A DNA stretch of 38,498 bases, taken from the NCBI GenBank assembly GCA_947467385.1, contig CANIHJ010000010.1:1-38498 (forward strand). Direction: 5' to 3'. The translations under genes and the position numbers were made by a program. Shown here piece after piece: positions 17,801 to 27,833 of the stretch. The first letter of the stretch is position 1, and every line of letters starts with the position of its first letter. The notes below the pieces were generated by a model. It saw only the letters and a program-made list of their open reading frames with translations, was not told the DNA's origin and did no database searches. The stretch comes from Deltaproteobacteria bacterium. Its GTDB lineage: Bacteria; Bdellovibrionota_C; UBA2361; OMII01.

Positions 17801-18321
17801 AGGTAGTAGCGGTCCTTAAAGACGCGCTGGTAAAACTCAACAACTTCTTTGGCGCCGCGAAAGTCATCAAGCTCCGTGGCTGACGCAAGCTCTCCGGCCA
17901 GGCAGCCGCTCAGGACGATCAGCCCCTCCGAGTAGCGCTCAAGAAGCTCGTGGTCCACGCGAGGCTTAAAGTAGAACCCCTCGCGGTACGCCATGCTTGA
18001 GAGCTTGCATAGGTTTTGGTATCCCGCCTTGTTCGCCGCCAGGACGGTCAGGTGACAGGTGCCGGCTCCTCCCTGCGCACGCATGCGGCGCTCATGCCGC
18101 GAGCCCGGCGTGACGTAGAGTTCACATCCGATGATCGGCTTGATGCCGATCTTCTTGGCCTCGGAGTAGAACTCAACGGCGCCGTGCATGTTGCCGTGAT
18201 CGGTCATGGCGATCGCCGGCTGCCCGAGCTGCGCCGCGCGCTGTAGCACATTAGGGAGCTTGTTGGCCCCATCAAGCAGGCTGTACTGGGTGTGAAGGTG
18301 AAGATGGACGAACTGCGACAC
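14857..18321 (-). CDS. dnaE: DNA polymerase III subunit alpha
   Basis: Replicative polymerase, C-family. 1154 residues, normal for DnaE1. The N-terminal PHP domain opens HLHLHTQYSLLDGANKL (7-23) and keeps AMTDHGNMHG (38-47) and ATTDCHYL. The palm has GPGRGSVAGSLVAYAL (369-384) and PDIDVDF (410-416) with two catalytic Asp residues. The third is likely in VKFDFLGLKTL. YQEQIMQLA and YGFNRSHTAAYA lie in the fingers. A helix-hairpin-helix region and an OB fold (VRVGGVVTALKLKNTKKGDRYATFALED pattern) occupy the C-terminal part. Start is GTG at 18321, preceded by TGAGGCGCA. It heads the dnaE-permease-nadC-birA unit. Confidence 0.98.
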   Translation of the reverse strand: MSQFVHLHLHTQYSLLDGANKLPNVLQRAAQLGQPAIAMTDHGNMHGAVEFYSEAKKIGIKPIIGCELYVTPGSRHERRMRAQGGAGTCHLTVLAANKAGYQNLCKLSSMAYREGFYFKPRVDHELLERYSEGLIVLSGCLAGELASATELDDFRGAKEVVEFYQRVFKDRYYLEIQPHPIKEQQKHNQAVIDMAKTMGVPLVATTDCHYLQSDDHFAQEVLMCISTGKTVLDPDRLRHEGFSLHLKTESEMLEEMSAIKEAPEAIRNSGLIASQCDFGFDTKTYFMPEFKTEDPRPLNEIMASLAREGLAKRIESLSVLGNWTSALAQAYDDRLEEEIALIGKMGFAGYFLVVADFIVWAKDNSIPVGPGRGSVAGSLVAYALRITEVDPITNKLFFERFLNPERISMPDIDVDFCINGRAQVIKYVVEKYGKDRVAQIATFGTLKAKAAIKDVGRALGMSYAETDRVAQLVPAPRQGFDYPLSEALKMEPRLAEYAAGEGSQLIELALKLEGLTRHSSTHAAGVVIGDRPLDELLPMMVDKDGNDVTQYSMTYVEKVGLVKFDFLGLKTLTVLHTALKIIEESRGVKLDLNLLPLEDQKTYALLARGNTTGVFQLESSGITEMVMRLKPSCFDDIVAILALYRPGPLDAGMVDRYIERKHGREPIAYLHPVMKDILADTYGVILYQEQIMQLARALSGYSLGEADILRKAMGKKDPEEMARQKTRFVSGAVERGIEKRLADEIFQQMETFARYGFNRSHTAAYALVSFETAYLKAHYGVEFMAALMTHDMEDSDKTFKNFNECRKQAIAVLPPDVNRSSAGFTVEGSQILFGLEAVKGTGQKAVEAILAARESGPFTDLEDLIARVDLHNVNKRVFENLVCSGGLDFSKVPRREMFERIEELLRIFASQKNADPNQMSLFGGTASRPVVPKRPFTLPEWPVNQKLAYEREALGFYISGHPLEKFRGDLKRLGAKSTADVKAGRVKEVRVGGVVTALKLKNTKKGDRYATFALEDWLGTIDSIVWPDTYRQVQNLLVADDPVLISGRADVSAERCALIVEKIESLIALRDRSATQGFLLLTASDDIDTRLPRVQSLFQRHTGTCPVKVRLQLDEGEVSIVLRDSANSPVCVVPSETLCEEVEQIFGRPVLSFV

Positions 18322-18438
18322 TGCGCCTCAGGAGTAGAAGAATACGATACGCCGGACCGGGAGATACTACCCCTCGGGGGCATCCCGCTCAAGCGTATGT
18401 GTGAGCCCTCACGACACTTTTTGGGCCCCCAGGGAGGC

Positions 18439-19854
18439 TCAGGCGACCCCCGAGATAGGAGCCGTTTTCCATGAGGTGACGAGCTCGCTCCCAGCCACCT
18501 GAAAGACCTCAGATTGGCGATAGAAGCTCTCAAGGGAGTCCAGGAGCTTGAGGTCTTCGCTGTTCCCCGCGATGGCGGCGGCATCCTTGCTTCGAGCCAA
18601 AGAGTTAACCATGTCCTGAAGGGTTACGTGGTGGGTTCCCTCCTGCTGCTCCCGGTCTTCAACGGTTCGGGCCAGCTGCATCTCCCCCCCGTAGCGGTAT
18701 AAGACATAGCGCTTGAAGGTATCCCGATTGGCTTTGACCGAGAGGTCGAGCTCTGGGGCTACAAGCCTGTAGCGGGTAAAAAGCACCCGCGCCTCTGGCG
18801 CCGCAAGCTCCGCCAAGACCTCCTTACGCCCTTCCCGAACCGCCTGGCAGAACAGGTCAAGGGCCTGGAAGTCGAGCCTATAGATATCCTGCTCGACGTC
18901 GCACGTGGTCTTCTGAAAGAAATTTGACAGGGTCACCCCGCTAAACTGCTTGATCGCCGCCCTCGCCAGCGACTGAAGCTCCCTGTCTTGCGAAGCCTGC
19001 GTCGAGACGAAGAAGGCGTTCTTCTGGGCCGAGCGCCACCTTATCGCGGAGGGATCCCGATTGTTTGCGTATCGGTCTAGGTCGATCCACAGGGCGCGCT
19101 TGTGATCGCAAACCAGAAGAGTAAAGGAGCCCTCGCTCGCGAAGTCAGTCGAGGCAAGGTCGTACTCGACCTCCTGGACCGTGTATACCGCACCAGTGCC
19201 GGCCGTCGAGTGAAGCTTCAGGCCCTCGTACGGCTCGTACGTGGCAACATCAAGCCCGGCCTCGCGTTTGAGCCAGCGAGCGACCTCAATAGTCAGAACC
19301 ACATCTGCCTTCGACTCGTGTGCCTGAACGCCATCAAGCAGCCCAAGCGCCCTCCCCACCGTCTCAAGCGAAAGCGAGAGTTTTTTCTCGCCCGCGCGCG
19401 CACTGCGCACCTTGGCCCGGAAGGGCTCGCACGAGAGGTACCCCTTCTGCACCACGTGCAGAAGGTCGCGAGGCATAAGCTTTTGGCGATAGTATGGGTT
19501 ATACCCGTTGCGGATGAGACTTGTACGAAGGAACGGCAAGTCGAAGCGCGATGAGTTGTACCCAACAAACGACACAGCTCCCTTAGCGCGCTGGATACAC
19601 CCAGCCAGGAACGCATCGATGCGCTTCATAGCGTCGCGCTCATGATCCACGGCTATCTTTTGGTGCTCGATCACGTCGGTGCGATTGGCGAGGATCGCGC
19701 CCGCCTCCGGAAGCTGCAATCGGGATATGCGCACAAGCCCGCTCAGCTCATCGATCGGGTTCAGGTCATCATCAACCAGGATGAAGCAGTAGTTAAGAAT
19801 CTGGCCAACCGTGTTGCGGTCTGAGGTTTCCAGATCGTAGAAGATCGAGTACAT
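18439..19854 (-). CDS. sbcB: Exodeoxyribonuclease I (DEDDh 3'-5' exonuclease)
   Basis: Single-strand DNA 3'-5' exonuclease involved in recombination and mismatch repair. 471 residues, matching the ~475 of E. coli ExoI. Catalytic residues seen: Asp7 and Glu9 in FYDLETSD, Asp105 in GYNSSRFDLPFLR, and His179/Asp184 in HESKADVVLTIEVARWL. The HExxxD arrangement corresponds to HDAMAD of E. coli ExoI. The remaining ~270 residues fit the ExoI SH3-like and C-terminal domains only loosely. It is downstream of sucA (60 nt) and 117 nt before dnaE. No Shine-Dalgarno precedes the ATG; TAGAGT lies 7 nt before it. Epsilon/DnaQ is a less likely alternative because of length and motif spacing. Confidence 0.82.
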   Translation of the reverse strand: MYSIFYDLETSDRNTVGQILNYCFILVDDDLNPIDELSGLVRISRLQLPEAGAILANRTDVIEHQKIAVDHERDAMKRIDAFLAGCIQRAKGAVSFVGYNSSRFDLPFLRTSLIRNGYNPYYRQKLMPRDLLHVVQKGYLSCEPFRAKVRSARAGEKKLSLSLETVGRALGLLDGVQAHESKADVVLTIEVARWLKREAGLDVATYEPYEGLKLHSTAGTGAVYTVQEVEYDLASTDFASEGSFTLLVCDHKRALWIDLDRYANNRDPSAIRWRSAQKNAFFVSTQASQDRELQSLARAAIKQFSGVTLSNFFQKTTCDVEQDIYRLDFQALDLFCQAVREGRKEVLAELAAPEARVLFTRYRLVAPELDLSVKANRDTFKRYVLYRYGGEMQLARTVEDREQQEGTHHVTLQDMVNSLARSKDAAAIAGNSEDLKLLDSLESFYRQSEVFQVAGSELVTSWKTAPISGVA

Positions 19855-19914
19855 GGCGAGGACTCTACACCAAGATGGCGCTCGACTGCCAAGCCAATAT
19901 GGTCCAGGACCGAA

Positions 19915-22650
<2,736 letters not shown>

Positions 22651-22779
22651 AGTTACCAAGTGTATCTAGCAATTTGAGGCGTAAAGCCTACCAGATTGCA
22701 GGGGGTCGGTTAAAGTCCCCTAAAGGGGGGATCGGGAGCTCTTGCAATTAACTTAACCCCCCGAATCTCCTTATATCAG

Positions 22780-23706
22780 CTAGCCGCTAGTCTTGCTGGA
22801 CGTGGCCATCATGCCGGCCACCGCAATCGCCTGCAGGTTGTGCGCCTCGCCCAACAGCAGCGGCGCCTGCTGCCTAATTCGGGTCTGCAGCTCCTCCGCC
22901 ACCGATGCTGCCGTGGCGTTACTGGGTATTGAGCTTGAGAGGTCGAGCATCGCAAGGCCAACGACCCTCACCAGATTGAGGTTGCGCCCGACGACCTCCG
23001 ATGCGTCATCGAGCGCCTTGATGTTAGAATCGAGCAGCTCGCGAAGATTCCTCATCTTTGCCCTCACCGCTGAGAACCCTCCCGTCGGCTCCTCCGCCAG
23101 CGGATCTTCGGGATCGGTCACTGCCCGCTTGAGTGCCGAGAGAAATTCAACTTTTGGGACCAGGTTCGCGCTTGAAGTAACGTTGCCCTGGCTGTCGACT
23201 CGCGAGTCGGTCAACGGCGTTATCTTCTTGAACGCAATCTCAAGCTCGTCAACGTTCTGCTGCTCCAGCCCAGCTCTTGAGAGAAACGCCGAAACATCCG
23301 CAGGGTCAAACACGTCTGTTTTTTGCTCAGCGGTCTCCTTCAGAAGCCGATTAAAGTCGCGTGAGAGCGCTGTAAAAGATGCCTGCAGCCGCTTGGCCTT
23401 GCCTGCTGTCACGCCCGATCGCGCCGCGTCTCCCACTACCTCGTCGAGCTTTCCAACGATCTCCAGGAGCTTCTCGTTAGCCGCGCGGGCGATGTTGATA
23501 ACCGAGATGCCGTTGTTGAGAAGCTGCGAGCCGGAGCCGAAGTCGCGCGCGCCACTACGCAAGCCGCTGGAGAGCGACACCTGGGTCTTCTGCCCCAGAG
23601 AGGTTCCAGTGGAACTAGAGAGGGACGACGAGGCGGATGTCCCGGCCTGGGTTATCGCCTTGATGAAGCCCTCGTTGACTATTCTGCTGAGTGAGGTAAC
23701 GGCCAT
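22780..23706 (-). CDS. Flagellin-like helical protein outside any flagellar cluster
   Basis: 308 residues. The N-terminal ~90 resemble the flagellin D0/D1 helix: QKTQVSLSSGLRSGARDFGS followed by NNGISVINIARAANEKLLEI and VGKLDEVVGDAARSG. A second helix, LQASFTALSRDFNRLLKETA, corresponds to the flagellin lQ.E...L..ei.RI..t segment. The C-terminus (AEELQTRIRQQAPLLLGEAHNLQAIAV) parallels the terminal D0 helix with its closing AxAN-like motif (here EAHN). It lacks a signal peptide and cysteine, like flagellins. The start is the ATG at 23706; GTG 23736 is an alternative. No flagellar genes lie nearby. It could be a filament, hook-associated or unrelated coiled-coil protein; the similarity is by eye. 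Confidence 0.6.
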   Translation of the reverse strand: MAVTSLSRIVNEGFIKAITQAGTSASSSLSSSTGTSLGQKTQVSLSSGLRSGARDFGSGSQLLNNGISVINIARAANEKLLEIVGKLDEVVGDAARSGVTAGKAKRLQASFTALSRDFNRLLKETAEQKTDVFDPADVSAFLSRAGLEQQNVDELEIAFKKITPLTDSRVDSQGNVTSSANLVPKVEFLSALKRAVTDPEDPLAEEPTGGFSAVRAKMRNLRELLDSNIKALDDASEVVGRNLNLVRVVGLAMLDLSSSIPSNATAASVAEELQTRIRQQAPLLLGEAHNLQAIAVAGMMATSSKTSG

Positions 23707-23772
23707 ATGCTCTCGCTGACCGTTTAGATGAGGCACCCAAGGTCAATGCTTCGGCAAAGGAGGAACGTTTTT

Positions 23773-24438
23773 TCAGGGGTCAAGCGCTTCGCCAAGTACC
23801 CCAAACAACCAGGCTTTTAGAGCTCTCGTGCCCTCGACACCCACTTTATGGCCGACCTCATCCTCAACCAGGGTGACATCGAGCCCAAGCCCCCCAAACA
23901 AAGCCGCGCTCTGCCGCGCCCGCTCTATCGAGATAACCTCGTCCTTGGTGCCATGGGCGATTAAGACTTTTGGGCTGCCTCGCACAGCAACGGCCCCGTC
24001 AGGCTTGGGGGCGAAGCCGGCCAGAAGTCCGAGCCCATTTAGCGCCACGTCGCCGAACAGGAGCGCGCTCGCCAGAAGCACCGCGCCCTGCGAGAAGCCA
24101 AGAGCGACAGTACACGAGGGCTCTAGCCCCTCAAGCTCTACGAAGCGCTCAAGCGCAAAGGAGAGACGTTTCGAGGCGGCGCTGATTGCGTCGCGCTTTG
24201 AGCCGCTTCCCTCTAAATCCCACCAGCTAAAGCCCCCAATGGGGTCCGCAAGGAAGCCCTGAAACGCAACTACCGCCGCCCCCTTGGGGATGCATCGGTC
24301 AAAGGACCACATCACCTCGCGGCTGCCAGCTCGGCCATGCACCAGCACAACAAGCGGCGAACGCGCGCTCGAGCCGGGGCGGTTGATGAACGAGAGCCCC
24401 ACATACTCCTCAGCCGCGGTAGTGGACGGGATACGCAT
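23773..24438 (-). CDS. Alpha/beta hydrolase, phospholipase/carboxylesterase family
   Basis: 221-residue cytoplasmic serine hydrolase of the acyl-protein thioesterase/carboxylesterase type. LVVLVHGRAGS (29-39) supplies the oxyanion region, GFSQGAVLLA (114-123) holds nucleophile Ser116, HGTKDEVI (162-169) gives Asp166, and EVGHKVG (194-200) gives His197. Spacing matches the family of ~220 residues. Substrate unknown: short-chain esters or lysophospholipids are typical. Located upstream of the flagellin-like gene (66 nt) and 37 nt after the next minus-strand gene, probably a small operon. ATG 24438 has no obvious Shine-Dalgarno. Confidence 0.88.
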   Translation of the reverse strand: MRIPSTTAAEEYVGLSFINRPGSSARSPLVVLVHGRAGSREVMWSFDRCIPKGAAVVAFQGFLADPIGGFSWWDLEGSGSKRDAISAASKRLSFALERFVELEGLEPSCTVALGFSQGAVLLASALLFGDVALNGLGLLAGFAPKPDGAVAVRGSPKVLIAHGTKDEVISIERARQSAALFGGLGLDVTLVEDEVGHKVGVEGTRALKAWLFGVLGEALDP

Positions 24439-24475
24439 GCGATTACACTATCCGAAGCTCATGCGCGCCTGCAAC

Positions 24476-24847
24476 TCACTGAGTTATCTTGGGAGGGTCA
24501 AAGGGCACTGTCTCAAGCGGCGTATCCCCTTCGGAATCCTCCCGCAGCGCCTCCTCTAGCGTCTTCAGCGGGAAACGATCAGACTTCTCGAGGCCCACAA
24601 TAATCAGAATATGGTGCGGATTTATGTTAAGGAATGAGCACACCGACTGGAACGAGAAGAGATAGTCGTCTTCTTTGCTCAGGAAGTAGTCGCGCGCCTT
24701 GCGCGAGAACTCCCCGTCGCGGTTCATGTCGGATACTGCGTTGAGGAGAATCGCCCTGAGAAGGTTTTTCTCGGGCGTCGCCAGTTCAGGCGCCTCCTGA
24801 TCGTCGTAGGCCGTAAAAATCGCTGTGTTCCGTTTTTCGCTCGTCAT
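24476..24847 (-). CDS. Conserved hypothetical protein (FSFxxxCxxLxxxP family)
   Basis: 123-residue soluble acidic protein, not matched to a named family. The core NLLRAILLNAVSDMNRDG (28-45), ARDYFLSKEDDYLFSFQS (51-68) and CSFLNINPHHIL (70-81) resembles a common deltaproteobacterial orphan pattern that I recall as AVLEDAI...EAxxWI......FSFExICExLGxxPxxxR. The similarity in three consecutive blocks is convincing by eye, but its function is unknown to me. The C-terminal third is charged and Pro-rich. The ATG is closely preceded by AGAGG. It lies directly upstream of the hydrolase gene and may be co-transcribed. Confidence 0.7.
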   Translation of the reverse strand: MTSEKRNTAIFTAYDDQEAPELATPEKNLLRAILLNAVSDMNRDGEFSRKARDYFLSKEDDYLFSFQSVCSFLNINPHHILIIVGLEKSDRFPLKTLEEALREDSEGDTPLETVPFDPPKITQ

Positions 24848-25102
24848 ATCCTCTTTTGATGCTTCTGCTGTGGGATTGTCCCCAGAATCATCAGCCTAAA
24901 GAGATGTTCGGCCGCGGGCGGCGCAGACTTGAGAACACGATGCTATTTTGTGCTCCTACCGCAGGCAGATTAGGCGCTAATCGGCTCATATCATGAGTTT
25001 TTGTAGGATGCCCTCGCGTTTGCCGTTAAGCCAATCTCACAAGCTGCCGAAGTTCTAGGTATCAGGGATGAATTCACTTTCAGCTGCTGCCAAGGAGGGC
25101 AT

Positions 25103-25342
25103 ATGCACGTTGATCGATACCATTTCGCAAGCCTTCTACCCGCATTCGGAATTCCCGAGTCGCGCGAGCAGGGCGCGCGTGTCGGAAAGAGCCAGGACTC
25201 CCTCAACAGGGAGCAGCACCGCGCCGGCGAGCATTACCGCTCCCGCCAAGAGCAGAAACAAGAAGAGGAGAGCGAAGGAGCCCAGCTCCAGGAAGAGGCT
25301 CAGCGCCCCCGCTCAGACCGCATGCTCGACATAACGGTGTAG
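25103..25342 (+). CDS. Small Gln/Glu/Arg-rich orphan protein
   Basis: 79 residues; not recognised. A short hydrophobic start (HVDRYHFASLLPAFGIPESR) is followed by a highly charged, probably helical or disordered middle (EQHRAGEHYRSRQEQKQEEE) and the tail RMLDITV. No signal peptide or cysteine. Coding status rests on a strong AAGGAGG at 25092-25098 just 4 nt before the ATG, and on the neat end one base before the convergent gene at 25344. A longer overlapping frame (from 25068) has no such start signal. Resembles the 37363 protein in size, hydrophilic character and a short apolar C-terminus, perhaps by chance. Confidence 0.6.
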   Translation: MHVDRYHFASLLPAFGIPESREQGARVGKSQDSLNREQHRAGEHYRSRQEQKQEEESEGAQLQEEAQRPRSDRMLDITV

Positions 25343-25343
25343 C

Positions 25344-25547
25344 TCACGCGCGCTGCAGGATGTCACGAATTCGCGCGGATGCCAGCTCGAGCAGGGCGCG
25401 CTCACCCAAGCCGAGCTCGCTCAGGCGCAGCTCGGTTCCTCGCACGTCTACGACGACCTCAAGCCCTTCGCGGAAGGGTCGCCGAAAGAAGCGAACCTCA
25501 TATGTTTCGCCTTCAACGGTGACAGTGCGGCTCCAGCTCTCTTCCAC
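25344..25547 (-). CDS. Small hypothetical protein
   Basis: 67 residues, no family recognised. Sequence alternates like a beta-sheet domain (TVTVEGETYEVRFFRRP, then GLEVVVDVRGTELRLSELGL) and ends in an amphipathic helix (ALLELASARIRDILQRA). The start is GTG at 25547 with GGAGG at 7 nt, good support for translation. The stop is one base from that of the convergent 25103 gene. Possibly nucleic-acid or protein binding, but nothing visible proves it. Confidence 0.65.
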   Translation of the reverse strand: MEESWSRTVTVEGETYEVRFFRRPFREGLEVVVDVRGTELRLSELGLGERALLELASARIRDILQRA

Positions 25548-25673
25548 CTACGCTCCTCCCCGAGGCAGCCACCAGGGCTACGACGATAATTCCCAGTTAC
25601 TTCTAAACTTGCACAACTCTCTCTTCCTCCTCCGCGACAACTCCGCGCTGCGCGAGACTCCGGCCGCCCATGC

Positions 25674-27773
25674 TTAGGGGCGAAACATGTCAGGATTATC
25701 CTCAAGCAGCCTCCGGCCAACGTACTCTGAACCGGCCAAGTTCAGGTGGTGCTCATCACGATACAGAATCTCGTCGCCGCTGGTCATAGAGCACACATTC
25801 CCATTACATAGGTACTTACCAACCTCAAGAATGCGGATGTTCGGCCTACGGCTGCGAAATACCTGCAACGGTGCCGCATACCCGGCGGCTCCGTGCTCCG
25901 CCTCCTTCGCCGTCATTCGGCAGGAAACATCATTCGCTAACCACCAACGTCTCCACTTGCACTTCTCGGCCGGATACGGGAAGAGCGGGATATCGTCCCC
26001 CACCACGTACACCCGCTTCCCGGCCCCTGTGAGGGAATCAACAACTTTCACGAGCTCCTCGTCGAGCGTGGAGCCGGCCGGAACCTGCCCCACTCTGCCG
26101 AACCAATGCATGGCTATTACAACGTCGCGTATGGAAGGGTTCGTCAAAACCTCATTAAAGATCTCCACAAACTCCTCGTTGCCGATAAAAGCTGGGGCGT
26201 TCTTGATATAGAAGGCTATATTTTTTTCAGGAGTATGATTTGCAAGACCCAGAAAAAGGTGTTCGGCATGGCTATCGCCGACTAGCGCAACATCGACCTG
26301 CCCAGGCCTGGACTGGACGCAGCGAACGAAGCTTCCCCACGACAAGGCCTTCTCGGCTATCTTCGCGGGCGTGCACGTGACGTAGCTCTCTGCAAGATAG
26401 GCGTGGTAGTCAGTGTGCCCAACATCACCGCGATACCTCTCACTTGCGAGCCGAAAGGGGAGCCCCTTTCCCAAATAGCCTGAATAACCGGCGATACCTA
26501 TTGCGGCCATCAGAGCCACGAGAGTCGCCGCTATCGGCTGATTGCGCCATGAGAAACGGATTGGGCACTCAACAAGCCTGTAGGTCATCCACGCGAGCGC
26601 TACCGACAGCGACAACACCGCGAATCGAAAACCAACGGGCAACACCTCTCCCTCAATAATCTTCGCAAACGACAGCAGAGGCCAATGCCATAGGTACAGG
26701 GGATAACTGATGAGCCCGATTCCAACCAGAAGCGGGTTCGAAAGGATTGTGCGATTTACCCATGCCTGGGGCCCGGCGGCTATTATGAACACGCCACCGA
26801 GAACAGGCACCACCGCCCACAGTCCGGGAAAGCGGCTCTCTGCCGAGATTCCCCAGAATCCGAAAAGGAGTAGGCAAGCGCCTACCTGAGATACAAAGCT
26901 GCACAGAGCCGGACGAGCCACGTACTTGGCGACGCCGGCAGCGCCCCCGAAGCGCTCACTTGTGGGACTGGCGGTATCTGCGCCTGATTCAGGCACGGCA
27001 CGGACGAAGAACCAGGCGACAATGCTGCCTGCCAGAAGCTCCCATGCCCGGGTTTGGGGCGAGTAGAAGGTCGCCACGGCATCGCTCTGAATGCCCGCCA
27101 CATTCAGTGCGAACGAGACGCCGGCGAGGATTGCCATTAGCGGCAGCGGCGTGCGCCCCAGCCTCAGGGCCACACTGAGCGCTAACGGCCACACAAGGTA
27201 GAACTGCTCCTCAATCCCGAGGCTCCACAAGTGCAGAAGCGGCTTGGTCTGTCCCGATGTATCAAAGTAGCCAGCCTCTCTCCACAGCATGATGTTCGGG
27301 ATGAAGGCCGCCGCCGCCGCGATATGACTTGAGAGCTGCTCAAACTCGGTCGGCAACAGGAGAAGCCAGCCGAGGACAAAACATGCCACGAGAACGATCA
27401 ACAGGGCCGGAAATATTCGCCTGATGCGCCGGGAGTAAAAGCCCACAAGGCTCCACTCACCAGCTCTGAACTGTCCGAGCAGTATTAATGATATCAGGAA
27501 CCCTGATATGACAAAAAAAACATCGACGCCGATGAAGCCACCGCTTATCTGATCCGGAAACGCATGGAAAGCGAGCACCGCGAGCACCGCAATGGCTCGT
27601 AGCCCGTCGATGTCGGGCCGATACAAAGGCTTCTCGCTGGGCGCTTTCAACCCTTCAAGGGCAGCGCCGCCGCCGGCACCGGCATGCGTCTTGAAGAGGC
27701 ATGGGAAGCGCGGAAATCGGCGTGCGATTCGCCACCATCTCTTGCCCTTTGCTCCGTCCGCTGCACATCCCAT
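25674..27773 (-). CDS. OafA/YrhL-type O-acyltransferase with C-terminal SGNH domain
   Basis: 699-residue inner-membrane enzyme predicted to O-acylate (usually O-acetylate) a surface polysaccharide, lipopolysaccharide or peptidoglycan. Acyltransferase-3 signatures: YRPDIDGLRAIAVLAVLAFH (51-70) with the catalytic His, GGFIGVDVFFVISGFLIS, FYSRRIRRIFPAL and HLWSLGIEEQFYLVWPL. About ten membrane helices follow. From about residue 480 there is an extracytoplasmic SGNH domain: VALVGDSHAEHLF (block I Ser) and YRDEHHLNLAGSEYVG (Asp/His block V). The N-terminal ~50 residues are basic and probably cytoplasmic; the true start may be downstream of the ATG at 27773. It stands alone between the small orphan genes and guaA. 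Confidence 0.93.
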   Translation of the reverse strand: MGCAADGAKGKRWWRIARRFPRFPCLFKTHAGAGGGAALEGLKAPSEKPLYRPDIDGLRAIAVLAVLAFHAFPDQISGGFIGVDVFFVISGFLISLILLGQFRAGEWSLVGFYSRRIRRIFPALLIVLVACFVLGWLLLLPTEFEQLSSHIAAAAAFIPNIMLWREAGYFDTSGQTKPLLHLWSLGIEEQFYLVWPLALSVALRLGRTPLPLMAILAGVSFALNVAGIQSDAVATFYSPQTRAWELLAGSIVAWFFVRAVPESGADTASPTSERFGGAAGVAKYVARPALCSFVSQVGACLLLFGFWGISAESRFPGLWAVVPVLGGVFIIAAGPQAWVNRTILSNPLLVGIGLISYPLYLWHWPLLSFAKIIEGEVLPVGFRFAVLSLSVALAWMTYRLVECPIRFSWRNQPIAATLVALMAAIGIAGYSGYLGKGLPFRLASERYRGDVGHTDYHAYLAESYVTCTPAKIAEKALSWGSFVRCVQSRPGQVDVALVGDSHAEHLFLGLANHTPEKNIAFYIKNAPAFIGNEEFVEIFNEVLTNPSIRDVVIAMHWFGRVGQVPAGSTLDEELVKVVDSLTGAGKRVYVVGDDIPLFPYPAEKCKWRRWWLANDVSCRMTAKEAEHGAAGYAAPLQVFRSRRPNIRILEVGKYLCNGNVCSMTSGDEILYRDEHHLNLAGSEYVGRRLLEDNPDMFRP

Positions 27774-27833
27774 AACCCTTAGGCCGACCGAAGGAACGTC
27801 GCCCGAGACAACAAACGCCCGCGCATCATTGCC

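Noticed and set aside
22717-22728. CCCC-TAAA-GGGG hairpin upstream of sucA
   Set aside because: Only 4 bp of strong stem and no U tract in either direction, so not called a terminator.
25068-25334. Alternative plus-strand frame overlapping the 25103 gene
   Set aside because: Lacks a ribosome site, while the 25103 frame has AAGGAGG at the right place.
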